64,000 nt of DNA from Diphasiastrum complanatum (lineage: Eukaryota > Streptophyta > Lycopodiopsida > Lycopodiales > Lycopodiaceae). This document shows, piece by piece, positions 41,215-53,009 of the stretch. The position numbers and the translations under genes were made by a program. The notes under the pieces were generated by a model. The model was not told the DNA's origin. It saw nothing but the letters and a program-made list of their open reading frames with translations, and made no database searches. Every line of letters begins with the position of its first letter. Within the stretch, counting starts at the first letter, position 1. Location of the stretch: the NCBI GenBank assembly GCA_029204225.1, contig CM055115.1, positions 8,343,558 to 8,407,557 of the forward strand, read 5' to 3'.

Positions 41215-41700
41215 ACACTTTGAGGTCTTTAATATTAGGCTTTTTACCTTAAAGAATTGCATAAGATAGCTTACCATCAAGTGGAGCAAATGGTGGCCTA
41301 TTTGAAATGAAGTTAGTGTAATTGACTGTCTCATCCCAAAATGTGCACCTCAAGTTGGAGCTTTAGGACACTCAAAAACATTTTGTCTCTCATCCATTTC
41401 ATTTTGTTGAGGAGTCTTTGGGCAAGAGATTTGTCTTTGATTACCATGTGCTGTCAAAATTTTGATAAAATATTTACAACTTTACTCACTTGTATCACTT
41501 AATCTCAATATTTTGATCTTGATGTTGAGTTGGTTCTCCATCATAAATTTAAACTTAAAGAATATGTCCTTCACTTGTTCCATGCTTTTGAGTAAGTATA
41601 TCCATGTATGCATACTATTGTCATTAATAATCAATGTCACAAATGTGTTATCATGACTTTTCTTTTCTTTTCATATAAAATGAACTTGTGTTGCATATTG
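41215..41700 (-). pseudogene. Copia-5 integrase, heavily degraded
   Basis: The minus strand reads FVTLIINDNSMHTWIYLLKS, MEQVKDIFFKFKFMMENQLN, IKIEIL, then ILTAHGNQRQISCPKTPQQN, DERQNVF, and FWDETVNYTNFISNRPP. These correspond to the Copia integrase stretch from VTFIDDYSR to the FWxEAV block. The first Asp pair (DD) reads ND, and the second Asp region (RSDNG) has a stop and frameshift. An old relic. Confidence 0.72.
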
Positions 41701-42330
41701 TAAAAAAATCAAGAGGTAGACCGGATTCATGAACCAAAGATACGATTTGCATAACATTCTTCACTTCTTCATTACTATGAATAGAAGCTTTTAGCTTATA
41801 AGGCCTACTATGTTTCATCCTTTTTAATATTACCTAATTGTCCACCTTGAATCCCAAGATCCATTATATAACACGTAATATTTGAAGATATCATAAGGGA
41901 ACTCTTATCAACCTTATGCAAAATGTAAATTTACCTTGGCTACCACCCTTTTATTAAGTCATCTTCATCTTAAAACATTCACTTGTAAAATGAAAGCAAT
42001 TCAACTTTGATTTGTTTTTTTTACTACTTGCTATTTGAATCTGAACCTCTGATTTTAACTCAATTTTATCTTTCCCTTACTTATATCTATAATTAAAATT
42101 TCTCATCATCTTGCTTGATGTTCGAAGCTAATTACTCTTGCTGTGTTCATGTTGGCAAGTTGATAGTCCAAGGTGGTAAATTCTTTTTGGATTGCAATAC
42201 TTTGAAATAAGTATTCAATGCCTCTTCCAAATCGGAGAGAATTTGAACAAGTTTTCCTTCCTTGATTGTAGTTATAATGTCTTCAAGCTCATAAATGTTG
42301 ACTCGTAGCTAGTATCCATAGCTATGTTAC
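41701..42330 (-). pseudogene. Copia-5 upstream remnants
   Basis: The minus strand has faint gag/knuckle-like sequence (FHFTSECFKMKM near 41980) and VNIYELEDIITTIKEGKLVQ, ILSDLEEALNTYFKVLQS near 42185-42300, a charged helical segment. Assignment to the same Copia element is by position only. Confidence 0.3.
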
Positions 42331-42379
42331 AGTTGCTTGGGTATACACACAATATACATTTTTTGTAGTATACTGAAAG

Positions 42380-43180
42380 TCAATTGATTGACAACAAAAG
42401 AGCATAACATCTTGAATACATAGAAGAAATGTACCTGCTCACATTGTTGAAGAAAAACAATTGTACTGCTTTGATCCGTCCAAAGCTTCGTAGAGTCAAT
42501 GACAAAATAACCACTCTCATCTTTCCTAACAGTTGCATTGGGACCATTGCAAATAACTTTGACCCATTTGACATCAAATATAAAAAAGTTGAATTGCCTA
42601 AATTCAACTTCGAGGATGTCATTGATTGTCCCACAATAATCAGATTGAGAAGAGAGTAAATTGTTGTCCGTCGTGCTTGCTTGACTCTCTCGGGTAAAAT
42701 TTGCCATGACTCCACAATCGTACGTGTTTCTACTTTTGTCAATGTGCTTCGTACGAAAGTGTCGTCCATGCGTCCATAGTGCATTGTATTTTTTGTACTA
42801 AATAAAATAGAACAAAATGTGTTAGAGACAAAACAAACATGTACAAAATTGTATGTACAAATGGGTTAACATGTGAATGATGATCATCATATCTTACATG
42901 TAAATCGCACCCCCTTGCAAATTCCCACTCTCTCTCTATTACCTCCTAGTTGTTTCCGGAGACTTCTCTAAGGGCAGCATGTAGCCAATCAAGCATCATG
43001 TCCTTGGGTAGAAGGGCGAGGTCCGGTGGATATGGTTGTCTTCTATGCCCTCTCTTGATAGTGCCTCGAGCAGTTTGTCTATGAGTCTTGGCCTCTTCGT
43101 ATAGCGAAATCCACTTTTATATTTCTTCGCTATTAAGAATGGAATTTACCTTCTCCTGAAGGACTCACTCATTCTCATGA
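42380..43180 (-). pseudogene. CACTA-2 C-terminal remnant (DUF4216)
   Basis: KWISLYEEAKTHRQTARGT, LALLPKDMMLDWLHAALREV and REWEFARGCDLHV (about 43130-42900) are homologous to the CACTA-1 C-terminal block. Downstream, CGTINDILEVEFRQFNFFIF, DVKWVKVICNG, KDESGYFVIDSTKLWTDQSS, IVFLQQCEQVHFF fits DUF4216, another En/Spm domain. A stop after EVSGNN and a frame change near 42660 break it. No TNP2 core is nearby. Confidence 0.7.
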
Positions 43181-43329
43181 TCAAACAAGTACACACATTT
43201 AATGTAGATTATCGTTAGAATAAATCTAAAGAGAGTAACTATGAAATAAATAAATGACATATAGATTAATTGGCCCAAATATATTTGTTGGACTCTACTT
43301 GTATATATCTTCTAAAAAGCATATTTCGA

Positions 43330-43480
43330 AAGATTATTGGAACTTTTGTATAACTCGCTTCAAATATATGTTGGGAAACCAAGTCACTTCAAATATATGC
43401 TGGAAAACAAACTCAACAAGACTATCAAGGCTCTAAAATCAAATAATGGCGGTAAGCATATTTATTTCAGAAGATTCTTG
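43330..43480 (+). pseudogene. Copia-6 integrase fragment
   Basis: RFKYMLENKLNKTIKALKS, then NNGGKHI, is the stretch leading to the second integrase Asp (RSDNGGEY), here Asn. Very short; the strand is plus, unlike Copia-5. Confidence 0.55.
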
Positions 43481-44284
43481 GTCCATTATTGGTCAATCTA
43501 TACTTGAAGGACAAACGTAATCAACAACCTAACTAGTAATGAAACTTGAAACTAGTAATCTATGGACAACAATCACAAATAGGAACTCAAGGTCTGGTAC
43601 AATCAAAATAAGTGAGGCTTCAATGCCCTATGAGATTAAAAAAAATGTTGCATTGGTGTCTCACATTTTGCTAAGTAAAGGAGTAGAATGATTAAGCAAC
43701 AAATCGCCTGAAAACTCCAATTTTTGAAAAAAAAAACTCAAAAAATGCTAATGTATGCTAATGTCCATCCTTGGAATAGACCTCGTAATAGGTTGTGGTA
43801 TACTGTCTAAAACAAATCCACTTATTCCAAGGTCTGTTCTGACCCTTGCTACTAGATCATTCATTACCTTTATTTGAATTCTCATGATTTGAAATAGTTT
43901 AATTTTAAATCAAATAAGATCCACTCCAACTCTTACAAAAAGAGTCTTGGACCCAAGTGAGTCTATTAGGGGTCATTAGATATGGAAATCAAGACAAATT
44001 TCAAGATTCTTGACATTGGATGAGATTGAAATAGTCAAGATCTTTGTGGATTTTGCTAATCTCGACTCTACAACAATATTATGTTGCAAGAACTAACAAC
44101 ATCATTTTTTATCACGACTCACAAGTGTGTAGTTTGTGTCGTTCAAGAAGAGATCTAGAATGTCACTTCATTGCATAAAGGTTGAGAGATGGGAGTATGT
44201 GTCTCTTCTAAAATTGCTTGGATACATTGAAGGCTATCTATCATCATCTTGAAAAACAAAATCCTCCTAAGCAACCAAAAGGAT
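43481..44284. other. Stretch without recognised gene
   Basis: Includes the third copy of the ggaata...tattcc inverted repeat (43778-43826). Otherwise non-coding by eye. Confidence 0.45.
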
Positions 44285-44455
44285 AGGAGAAAGTGTTCAA
44301 AGCTATGTGCTTAGAGTGAAATACTACAATAGAGAGCTAACATGCATTGTGGAGCCAATCAATCAAATAGAGCTACTTCAGGTTGTCTTGAAGGGACTAA
44401 ATGAAGATTATTCTAGTCTTGTTCATTCTTATGCAATCCAAGAAAATCTCCCTTG
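44285..44455 (+). pseudogene. Copia-6 gag fragment
   Basis: ESVQSYVLRVKYYNRELTCI, VEPINQIELLQVVLKGLNED, YSSLVHSYAIQE fits the second half of UBN2 gag (usually LxVLxGLPxEYxSxV). It is open for about 56 codons. The frame upstream is lost. Confidence 0.7.
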
Positions 44456-44574
44456 AATGTATAACTAATTGTATCCAAATGTTGCATTGTTGAGTCACAT
44501 TTTGTAATGTTGATCTATCAATAGAATTAGAGATTTGTTTCTAAAATGTGTGGAGTTATGCTAATGTAAAAAAT

Positions 44575-44601
44575 TTTGGTACGGGTGAAGACCGTACCAA
44601 A
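44575..44601. repeat. Perfect 10-bp-arm hairpin
   Basis: TTTGGTACGG, loop gtgaaga, CCGTACCAAA. Confidence 0.85.
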
Positions 44602-44738
44602 GGCCAAAATACCACAAGCCTTAAAAGTATCGTGGCACTCATCCTATCACTCAATATTTATTGGCCAAACTATACTTGAAGTGCCATAAGGGTCAAAAAT
44701 TAAAGAACTAGATTATGCCAATTGTTGAGATTAGGAAT

Positions 44739-45372
44739 TGTGATAGATTCAACTAGTTTGATCAAATTCGCTACATTTTCATATTTGGCAAATTGAGACC
44801 AACATTGTTTTAGACACATAGTTTGACTTTTGAAAGTTCATTAGTCTAATTTTCATTTGAATAGACACTTTTTGAAAGTGTGGGAAAGTTAGAAGTTGAG
44901 TTTGAGTAGATTCAAATTTGAATGTCGGGTACTTTGAATCTAGACCCAAAAATAGTAGGGTAGCATTTTGGAGGGAAAGCCAAGTGGCCAAATAGAGTTT
45001 GGACCTGTTATAAAAGGATGTAACTCATGGAGAGAGTGACCTTCTCTCTTCTCTATCTCATTTCATGTGTATACATGGTTCTCTTGGGTTCTACTATCCA
45101 TTGGTGCACTATACTTGTGATTGCATGCAATTTTATGTGTAGAATGATCTATAATTGCTATTTTTGGATCCACACGTGTGAAATACAGTAGCTTGCTGGC
45201 TTTGTATGGACAACAACAATAGTTTATCATTTCATTCAAGTTAGATCAAGTTCTATCAGTGTTTGCATCTCATTTTGTGTGTAGATGCTGGTTTTTTTAC
45301 ATTGGTGAGATTGGTAGAGTAGCTTCTTTTGTAATCCAAGATCAATTTGTGGATTGGATCTTAGAAGGCCAA
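44739..45372 (+). repeat. Copia-2 family LTR, plus orientation, 3' end cut
   Basis: Starts TGTGATAGATTCAACTAG and follows the long Copia-2 LTR (7356-8002, inverted) including ttataaaaggatgtaactc (TATA) and cattggtgcacta. Similarity stops near ggatcttagaagg, about 18 bp before the expected TTTCACA end. No internal element sequence is next to it, so it is a truncated solo LTR. Confidence 0.82.
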
Positions 45373-46038
45373 AGTTAAGCTTAAACTTAAGCTCCTAAGT
45401 TTGATTAATTAGTCAAAGTCAATTGGTGGTAGGTGAAGTATGTTTATCTCTCCACCATTGATTAGTTTGTGTTTTTTATGAAGGGTGTATATTTCAATCC
45501 CACCTTCCTTGGAATAGCCAATAGGACAAAGGAACAAGGGCCTTCCCCATCCATTAAAAAACACCATTTGTATCATATTTTTACGCTTAATGAGAAAAAG
45601 GAGACTCTACTATTTTGGAGAGCCAAAGCATTCTCATTTGCTAGTCCTTCATGCTAATACTATTGTGATGTTTTCTATTTGCTTTCTATTTCATTGTTCT
45701 TGTTTTGATTAGTTATGATATTTTCACTAGCATGCACATTGAGCATTTGAGCTAATCTCCATCTCACCCCTCTTTCCTTGTATCTCTTCTCTTATTTTCT
45801 TCCTCTTTCACTCTCAATCATGATGAATGCATGTGGTCAGGGTTAAGGGGAGTAGTGTCAAGTGGATTAGTGTAAAGGGAAGTAGTGTTAAAGTGGAGTA
45901 AAGTTAGGGAAAAGAGTAGAATACACCTAAATCTAGCAACTTGATATAGTTAGGTACCTATCTAGTGTTCTAATCCTCTTTGATAGGCAAAAGGGCTGGT
46001 GAAAGGGCTGCTGACCAACTGAACTACGCACCCTACAG
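45373..46038 (+). repeat. Candidate Gypsy LTR before the primer-binding site
   Basis: Inferred only from the primer-binding site that follows; the left border is not determined and no second copy is seen. No coding sequence in the interval. Confidence 0.35.
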
Positions 46039-46058
46039 TGGTGCCATTGACGGGGATA
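46039..46058 (+). other. Gypsy-type primer-binding site (Asp tRNA)
   Basis: TGGTGCCATTGACGGGGATA resembles TGGCGCCGTTGCCGGGGA, the Asp-tRNA site of many plant Ty3/Gypsy elements. It follows ccctaca, a plausible LTR end. Confidence 0.65.
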
Positions 46059-47150
46059 GGTTCACTAACTAGTTTAGTTGTATTTTTAGTTGTTTTTGCT
46101 TTTTTAGAGTGTTTTTGGGTGATTTTTTGGGTAGATTTAGCTTCTTTTGTGTGATTTCTTGTGCTTGGACTGTTCTCAGCTAGTGGAGGAGGTGTGAGGG
46201 GGTATTGGAGACCGAAAGCATCCTCTAAGGCTTGACATCAAGCCAAAAACATTGACAAACCTATAAAAATGTTCAAATCTACATTTTGGAGGGAAAAGAG
46301 ACAAAAATCTCATCAGATTATGTTTTCTCCAAAACCAGTGGGAACCAACTTTCGCATGACTGACAACAGCTCCAAGGTACTATCCCAGGCCTACACAGAA
46401 GCCTGCGTGTAGCGGGTTTCTTTCCTTGCCTAGCCTCAATCCAAGGTCTAATCAATCTAGCATCAAAGAGATGAAGTTAGTTGTTATGCTTCGTGCCCAT
46501 GAGAGCGATAGCATAGTTCAGATTTTAGCATGAATGGAAGATTCACATCTAACTCTAACATCCATTAACCCTAAGCATTAACAGTACATCCATTAACACT
46601 AGATCCACAATAAGATAGCTTGCTCTTTCTCTCTCTCCCTTTCTCCCTCATAAAAAGTATAATAACATGCAATCCCATTAACAATCAGATCCAACAATTA
46701 GCAAAATCCAAATAAAGCATGAGGGATGGAGGAAAAGTGATAGAGAGCAAGGACATTCATAAATCCATTTCACAAGAGAACCAATCTGCTTTATTGAAAT
46801 GAGAAAATGAACATGTGTAGGAACTCGAGTTGGTCCCTTTTTATAGTAGAGAGGAGGACCCTGGCCTCTGAATCCTATTGGTCCATTAGTGTCTTAAAAA
46901 AGAGTGGGAACCATCCAAATTGGAGGAAACCCAACTTTATTCACTAACTTGACATTTAGGCCTAAAGTCCTTCTATTGACTTTCTAGTTAATCAAATCTC
47001 TATGTGATCATCGGGTTGGACATACATACGCAGGGTGCCAAATCCCTCTCACTTATAAACTAGATTTAGGAGTGCTTTGGGATTCACAAATCCTCCAACA
47101 GTATCCCCCACCAAAACTAGTGGCGGTCCCATGACACCTGCAAGATGTAG
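46059..47150. other. Gypsy leader and LTR-like flank
   Basis: Non-coding. Read on the minus strand, 46830-46850 holds CTATAAAAAGGGACC, a possible LTR TATA box, and cctccaacagtatcccccacc (47090-47111) could be near an LTR border. No gag recognised. Confidence 0.35.
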
Positions 47151-47276
47151 TTATAGGGGACTTTTATTGGCTTCACGATGAATCTTTATTAAATGATACT
47201 GCACTTTCTCCATAAAGTCGAGTCGGGCAGTGTTGAAATCTAAATTGTGTGGCAATCTTAAAATCTCACGCTTGCA
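47151..47276 (-). pseudogene. Probable Gypsy integrase C-terminal tail
   Basis: KREILRLPHNLDFNTARLDF, then MEKVQYHLIKIHREANKS resembles the helical part after the Gypsy integrase core. It is in frame with, and fused to, the FCP1-like domain of unit copy 2, forming a chance 154-codon chimera. Confidence 0.5.
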
Positions 47277-47615
47277 GTTATTAGGTCTCATCAGACCAGT
47301 CTGGTAGCAATTTTCTTGAGACCAGAGCATAAACAATGGTATCTTGCAACCAAATTTTCTCTCGATGTAGCTATAAGACTTCAGGGTATTTCTAAATACC
47401 ATGGTTGACCATATTTCAACCCTGCAAGTTGATGTTAGCTTTGCCAAGAACTCTAAGCATCCAAGTCGAAGTTGCAACCATTTTCCCTCGTGATAATCAA
47501 CATTTGACAGAGGAGGCTTTCTATCCCAATGTTTAATTAATACTCCATTCAAATCCAATATAACATATACAGGTCCAATTTGTGGATCAACACGAAAGAA
47601 TACCTGGATTGACAC
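47277..47615 (-). pseudogene. FCP1/NIF-type HAD-like domain, copy 2 (N-terminal part)
   Basis: It runs from FFRVDPQIGPVYVILDLNGV through LGCLEFLAKLTSTCRVEIWS to ENCYQTGLMRPNN and then the fusion point. DLNG is as in copy 1. The C-terminal DNSPYK half is lost by truncation. Confidence 0.72.
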
Positions 47616-48649
47616 AATTCACTCAATGTGTAAAAGCACAGTGTATATAAAAATAAATAAACAGATATGTCTATTGAAGAAAAAATGTAGCTTAAGAGAG
47701 AGAAAAATGAACAATTGTATCTATTCAAGCAAATAGTTTTCAACATCCATAAAAACAAGTTAATGAGAGCAATTAATAACCAAAGCTTAAGCAAGGCTTT
47801 CAATATATAGTTTGCTTCCATCAATTCTCGGCAAGTTTGAAACGATTGAGTTGCACTCCTCATTATGTGAGATATTCAAATCTTCCTCATGTCCCGGTCT
47901 TATTATATTGATACTGTTCATACACACATTGTGCTCAACTCAAATTTCTAATTGTTCAAAAAAAAAACTCAATGCACTCCTCAAAATCTTATGAAAAAGT
48001 TGTCAAGCTTGTACTTCAAATGTGGCATTATTGGCATATAAAAACATGCACTGTATGTATATTCAAGTGGTATTTTCTTAATATATACACATATACCATT
48101 TTGTTTCTAATTGCAATGTATAACTATCGATCGAATCAAATCTATGCATTACAAGCATGACAAGACATTGCTCTATCTCTGTGTCTCTTCCTATAAAACA
48201 TGCCCTCTCCATCTTTCTCTCTCTCTCTCTCTCTCGAAATTATTTTTCTATTACAATGTGTGCTAAAAAAAACTTGCAATTATGCTATATCAATAATTTA
48301 CTGTTCTAAAATGTGAAATGTTACTATTAGAAAATTGAAAATTGTTCACAACCAAGACTTGTGAAGGTACTAAAATGCCAAACAATCGTGATTCAAAAGT
48401 CGCATAAAAACATCAACGGCTTCTTCATAAAATAAAACCCACCAACAATATATTTAAAATAGCAACGACTTGAATAGATGACATTATGTACAAAAGAATA
48501 AATCAGAAATGCAAATAAAAATATTGTATCATAGTTACAACCTCTACATTATAATTGTAGCATAACGACCTCATATACCTTCTTGAGGCTCTTCATTTTT
48601 GTCAAGGTCTTGCTCTCTGTCCGTAATTGGATCAACTGAATTAATTTGC

Positions 48650-48841
48650 TCATCGTGGACCACGACCAACTTCATGAAAAACATCTTGTATACCAGTATT
48701 AACAACAACTTCTTCATTGTCCGAATAAATTGAAAATAGACCTTTTGGTTGACTAACAGAAGACAACAGAGATTGCAAATTTGGAATCATGTCCACCGGA
48801 GATGGTCCCATGGAAGACAAGCTTAAGCACCATCTTTGCAC
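48650..48841 (-). pseudogene. Unit copy 2, acidic-tail block
   Basis: RWCLSLSSMGPSPVDMIPNL, QSLLSSVSQPKGLFSIYSDN, EEVVVNTGIQDVFHEVGRG: the fuller version of the copy 1 block. Not recognised. Confidence 0.4.
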
Positions 48842-49099
48842 AACTCAGTTATGGTTTCTCACCTCACTATAAAAGGATCACAAAAATCCATATATGAGTG
48901 GGTGAGTCAACCAAAGATATGACATGTCGTCGCTTGGTAACGCATGCTTGGCCTAGTAGCCCACTGGTCTTAGCATCAACAACCACTTCAGAGTCTCCTA
49001 CAAGTTCATACAAATTGTGAGATATCTATATGGCATATCACAGTTGGTTCATAACAACAAGTACTATACAAATAATGTTTGAGAAAAAAACAAACGAGA

Positions 49100-49935
49100 A
49101 GCTAAAACTTACTTGTTAACCATGTTATCAGCTTCTCATAAACCAGAGTGATTTCGAATTGGCATAAAGTGGACCTCCCACCATGCCGACAGATTCAAAT
49201 TTTGGTTTTTCCATTAAGAAACGATGTCGCAACATTTTTTATACATTTTTTGAATCGTCCTCATCGTCATCAATGGATGCATGGCCTACAAAATTTATCG
49301 AAATCACAAATCAAAACCCTTCTGATGCAATTCTTGAAAGGGAAATACCATCTTAGTAGTAGTTGAAACGAAACACGTCACCATAAAATCTTGGCTTGTT
49401 TCCAAAACATCGCAAGCCATATGATTCAAATATGTATATGTACCAATTTCAACGTGAATATTTAATGCCAAAGAGTTTAATGCTTGCAAATAGGCATACC
49501 AGCATTGTGTTGTATGGATGAATCCACCATAGAAAATCTTTCCATTGTAGTTGATTCAATATCTGTATGAAAAAATTTCAAAAATAATTCATGTGTCCAA
49601 CAATCATTCAAATCATGCGATACATCAACAACTTATTTCTTTTTGATATCTCCAGTATGCCCATCTTCCAAACACTGAAACCTATTGCCCATGCACGATA
49701 TCACCCATGGCTCCAAATGATTACTCGCTACCTTACGTTCGATCAAATCATATTTTGATTTCAAATATGAGTGAACAAATCCAGGCAGGTCAGTTTTTTT
49801 AACAGCCCTTTTGGAGGTTGCCTCACACCAAGATGGGGAACCCTACACATATCATCAATAAAGTTATTGGAGATTTGATATCTCTTGAATGCATCTAATT
49901 GTGATAAACTAACTCCATATTGTGTTTCCCATGTT
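49100..49935 (-). pseudogene. Unit copy 2, unidentified coding blocks
   Basis: The same blocks as 31040-31865 (LNSLALNIHVEIGTYTYLNH, LIEHKVASNHLEPWVIS and others), in changing frames. Unassigned. Confidence 0.42.
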
Positions 49936-50285
49936 TCATCTATTTTTTGTTAGATCACAATATTCTTTTGAAGACGTTACATTATCAAAAAAATCAAAGG
50001 AGTATTTTTTGTCGAACACAATGGTCCCATTCAGCAGCTTATCAAAAATAATTTCAATCTTAGTCTCGAATAACCCTTGCAAAGGGTGCACAAAATATGG
50101 AGTTATTGATTTCAAATCATTCTTTGTGTTGGGCTTTAGTTCACCTTTTAATTGAGCAAAGAACCATCCACCCACTTTCTCAATTTCATCCATTTCTTTC
50201 ATACATTATCAGAAGAAAACAACACACAATAAGATTCCTTTGGCTCTTTCCGTCACATCATGTCTTCCAACATTGATTTGTAAGC
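49936..50285 (-). pseudogene. Unit copy 2, second exon region
   Basis: KEMDEIEKVGGWFFAQLKGE, LKPNTKNDLKSITPYFVHPL, QGLFETKIEIIFDKLLNG. Upstream AYKSMLEDMM is followed by TGA where copy 1 has CGA, a private nonsense change. Confidence 0.5.
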
Positions 50286-50401
50286 CTAAAATACAAATAA
50301 TTATGTGCAATTAGATCAATCATAGTTGTGCATAAAGCTAAGCAACAATAAATATAACAACACAATAAGCTTAAACTGAGCCTCTATATAAAAACATGTA
50401 C
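50286..50401 (-). other. Unit copy 2, 116-bp intron
   Basis: Same borders as in copies 1 and 3, donor GTACAT and acceptor TTTTAG. Confidence 0.65.
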
Positions 50402-51160
50402 CTTCCACTTTTCAAATGTTCGCCCACCTCCAATCGGTCGTTCGGAGTGTCCCCAAAATTCCCACTGCATTCGAGTTTGATGGAGTAATTCAGGAAAAGA
50501 ACTTTCCTGCTTGTATTCATAATTTAGCTCCTTTAATGCTCTGGATATCTGAATGCATTCCACAGGAGTCACCTTATGACTCAGAATGCGCGCACTACAT
50601 TTGTCGTATTGTTGTCGCAAACTTCCACAATCTGGGAACTTTTGTGCATCCAAAACTCTCAACAAATTTTTTGTCGCTTGTATTGTATGTTGTCCATCCA
50701 CAACATAAAATTTTATCTCTACTGCCTTGTCCTTTAAAATTTTCTTGTCGAACACCTCTACAAACTCCCCAGTTTTTTAATAAAATGGGATCACATTTAT
50801 TGGGGGCAACTTCACCCCAATAGTGTTAAACAACAATCTCTGCAACACATCACAATAATCTCCATTGAAAGGCCTACAGTTATATTGCACTGGGAGAAGC
50901 TCACACTTGGTTACATCAATTTGAATCTCAGTTTGTATACCCAGAGGATACAACTTCTTAAAGGCATCCAATCTCATATTTGTTTTTGCAAGTGCATCTT
51001 CATCGCATGATTTTGAGGCCTTTGATTTTTTTGAGACAACTTCAATCAAAACATCCTTATTTTCTTTGACACCCTTTTTCCTGCTCTTTTGCTCTTTTTG
51101 TGAAGGTGGTTGAAAACTCCTAAGTGGAATTGCGTCCACTGTTGTAACCACTAAAGTCAT
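50402..51160 (-). pseudogene. ParB/sulfiredoxin-like ORF, copy 2
   Basis: An ATG at 51160. The ORF passes the point where copy 1 stops (DVLQRLLFNTIGVKLPPINV) but ends with TAA after IPFY, where copies 1 and 3 have TCA-type codons. It resumes VEMFDKKILKDKAVEIKFYV, VDGQHTIQATKNLLRVL and continues through LKELNYEYKQESSFPELLHQ, GGGRTFEKWK to the intron. It has one lesion, unlike those in copies 1 and 3. Confidence 0.6.
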
Positions 51161-51840
51161 ATTTGCAGGTGATTCATGGTGATTATGTCTCTCCGTAGCA
51201 CTTGTCCCTTCCACTTCTTTAATTCATTGTCTGGACTTTTTTTTTGGAACATTTCTTTCCGACCCAAGAAAGCTAGGATAATTTTGAATTTTGCTTTTGG
51301 CCCTTCGAAAGCCTTCAAGTATCTCCTTGTGTGATTTATTATATATTTCATTGTCATACAATAGCCAATTCAATCCGTAGCAAGAGTTCAGATTTTTCTA
51401 AACACTTGCTACCATCGGCGCGACATCATAATCAACGATACTAGCATAGATCTCAAAATATTTCTCATTCTTTTTAGTAAATATTTTAAAAAATGCAAAA
51501 CCACAATCATCAAATTCCTATTGAATATCCACCACACATCCACAATTCGTAGTGTTTCTTGTATCAATCCAAAGCGCAAAGAAAATTATGTCTAATTTAG
51601 AACCATTCTCAAAAACCTCAAAGTACCACTTATACTTATTGTCAAACTAAATTCTCGATGTCACTCATACTTATTGTCAATCTTTACTAAATTCTCGATG
51701 TCACTCATAAGGGGAACAATGATTCCTGCAAATGATCCATCACTGTAAAAATAGTAGTGTTAGAACTTCTTTATGTTAAAGCTTCTGAAAATACGAAACA
51801 AATAAACTTCAAAATTTTTACTTACCAATAAACAATTTAT
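51161..51840. other. Unit copy 2, upstream region
   Basis: Contains the conserved upstream frame (KSKIQNYPSFLG, KKKSRQ, TGA) and the doubled tctcgatgtcactcat phrase, then no coding sequence. Confidence 0.45.
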
Positions 51841-51844
51841 AACT

Positions 51845-52945
51845 AGAGCATTGCTCAACTTTCATGTCAATGTTGGAACACAATTGGAAAAATTTTGTGC
51901 TACATTGAACATCAACAACATAATCTGTTGGCTACCTCGAGCAGTGCTCGAGTTAGAGGAAGAAGCAGATTGCCCACCATGTTGAAGTCGGACACTCCTG
52001 GAAAGGAAGACAAGATTGACCCCCTCTTCTGCTCTCAGAATACGAAACAATAAAGTTCGGTATTTTTATTTACCAATAAACAGTTTCTAGCTCAAGCATT
52101 GCTCCAGTTACATGTCAAATATGGAACACATTTGACGGATGGACAAATTTTGTGTTACATTGAACATCAACAACATAATATGTTGGCTATCTCGAGCCTG
52201 CTCGAGTTAGAGGGGAAAACTGATTGAATCCACTTTCATAAAAGTGCAAATCTGTAGATTTTCCATAGTGGTGGGTTCCAAAAAAAAATTCAAAAAAATT
52301 GCCTAACTCGAGTAGTGCTCGAGTTAGATATAGAAGCTAGTTTCCGACCATTTCAAAGTCGGATCAAAATTGGTGCCTGGACAAATCTTGTGACACATTC
52401 AATATCAATAGCATAATTTGGGCTAACTCGAGCAGTGCTAGAACATCATTGTAAAAATAAGACTGTTAGAACTTCTGTTAAAGCTTCTCAAAATACAAAG
52501 CCAATAAACTTCAACATTTTTACTTACCAATAAACAGTTTATAACTTGAGCATTGCTCAAGTTACATGTCAAAGTTGGAACACAATTGTTGGATGGAGAA
52601 ATTTGTGCTACATTGAACATCAACAACATAATCTCTTGGCTAACTTGAGTAGTGCTCACTGTTTAGAGGTAGAAGGTGATTGCATATACTTTGATAAAAG
52701 TGGAAAAAAGTAATTTTACCATATTAGTGAATTCAGAAAAAAAAACTTCCTAAATTGGTGTCTTAACTCGAGCAGTGCTCGAGTTAGAAGTAGAAGCTGG
52801 TTGCCCACCATGTCAAAGTCAAACACTCTTGGAAAGAAAGACAAGATTGACCCTCTCTTCCGCTCTCAAAATACAAAACCAATAAAGTTTAGCCTCTTTA
52901 CTTATCAATTAACAGTTTCTAAGTCAAGCATTGCTCGAGTTACAT
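51845..52945. repeat. Palindrome array, copy 2 (about 10 sites)
   Basis: Sites at about 51847, 51931, 52088, 52189, 52303, 52423, 52543, 52640, 52763 and 52920. Several are intact (CTAACTCGAG-TAG-TGCTCGAGTTAG type, 52303). Order and spacing follow copy 1. Confidence 0.86.
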
Positions 52946-53009
52946 GTCAAAGTTGGAATTTCAAATCAAGGCAGGAACCCATGAATTTGTATCATTAGAA
53001 AAAATGGCA

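Larger units (their letters stand above)
47277..52998 (-). mobile_element. Triplicated unit, copy 2 (truncated both ends)
   Basis: Matches copies 1 and 3 from ttattaggtctcatcag at the left. At the right it stops at gaatttgtatcatta, where a Copia-2-family leader begins. The missing left part includes the FCP1 C-terminus and the 3' block. A gap of about 80 bp near 47915 removes part of the acidic block seen in copy 3. Closest to copy 3 by eye. Confidence 0.8.

Noticed and set aside
50416-50823. Plus-strand 135-codon ORF (also at 59694-60101)
   Set aside because: Antisense to the ParB-like frame; its conservation between copies follows from overall similarity and the minus frame carries the recognisable motifs.
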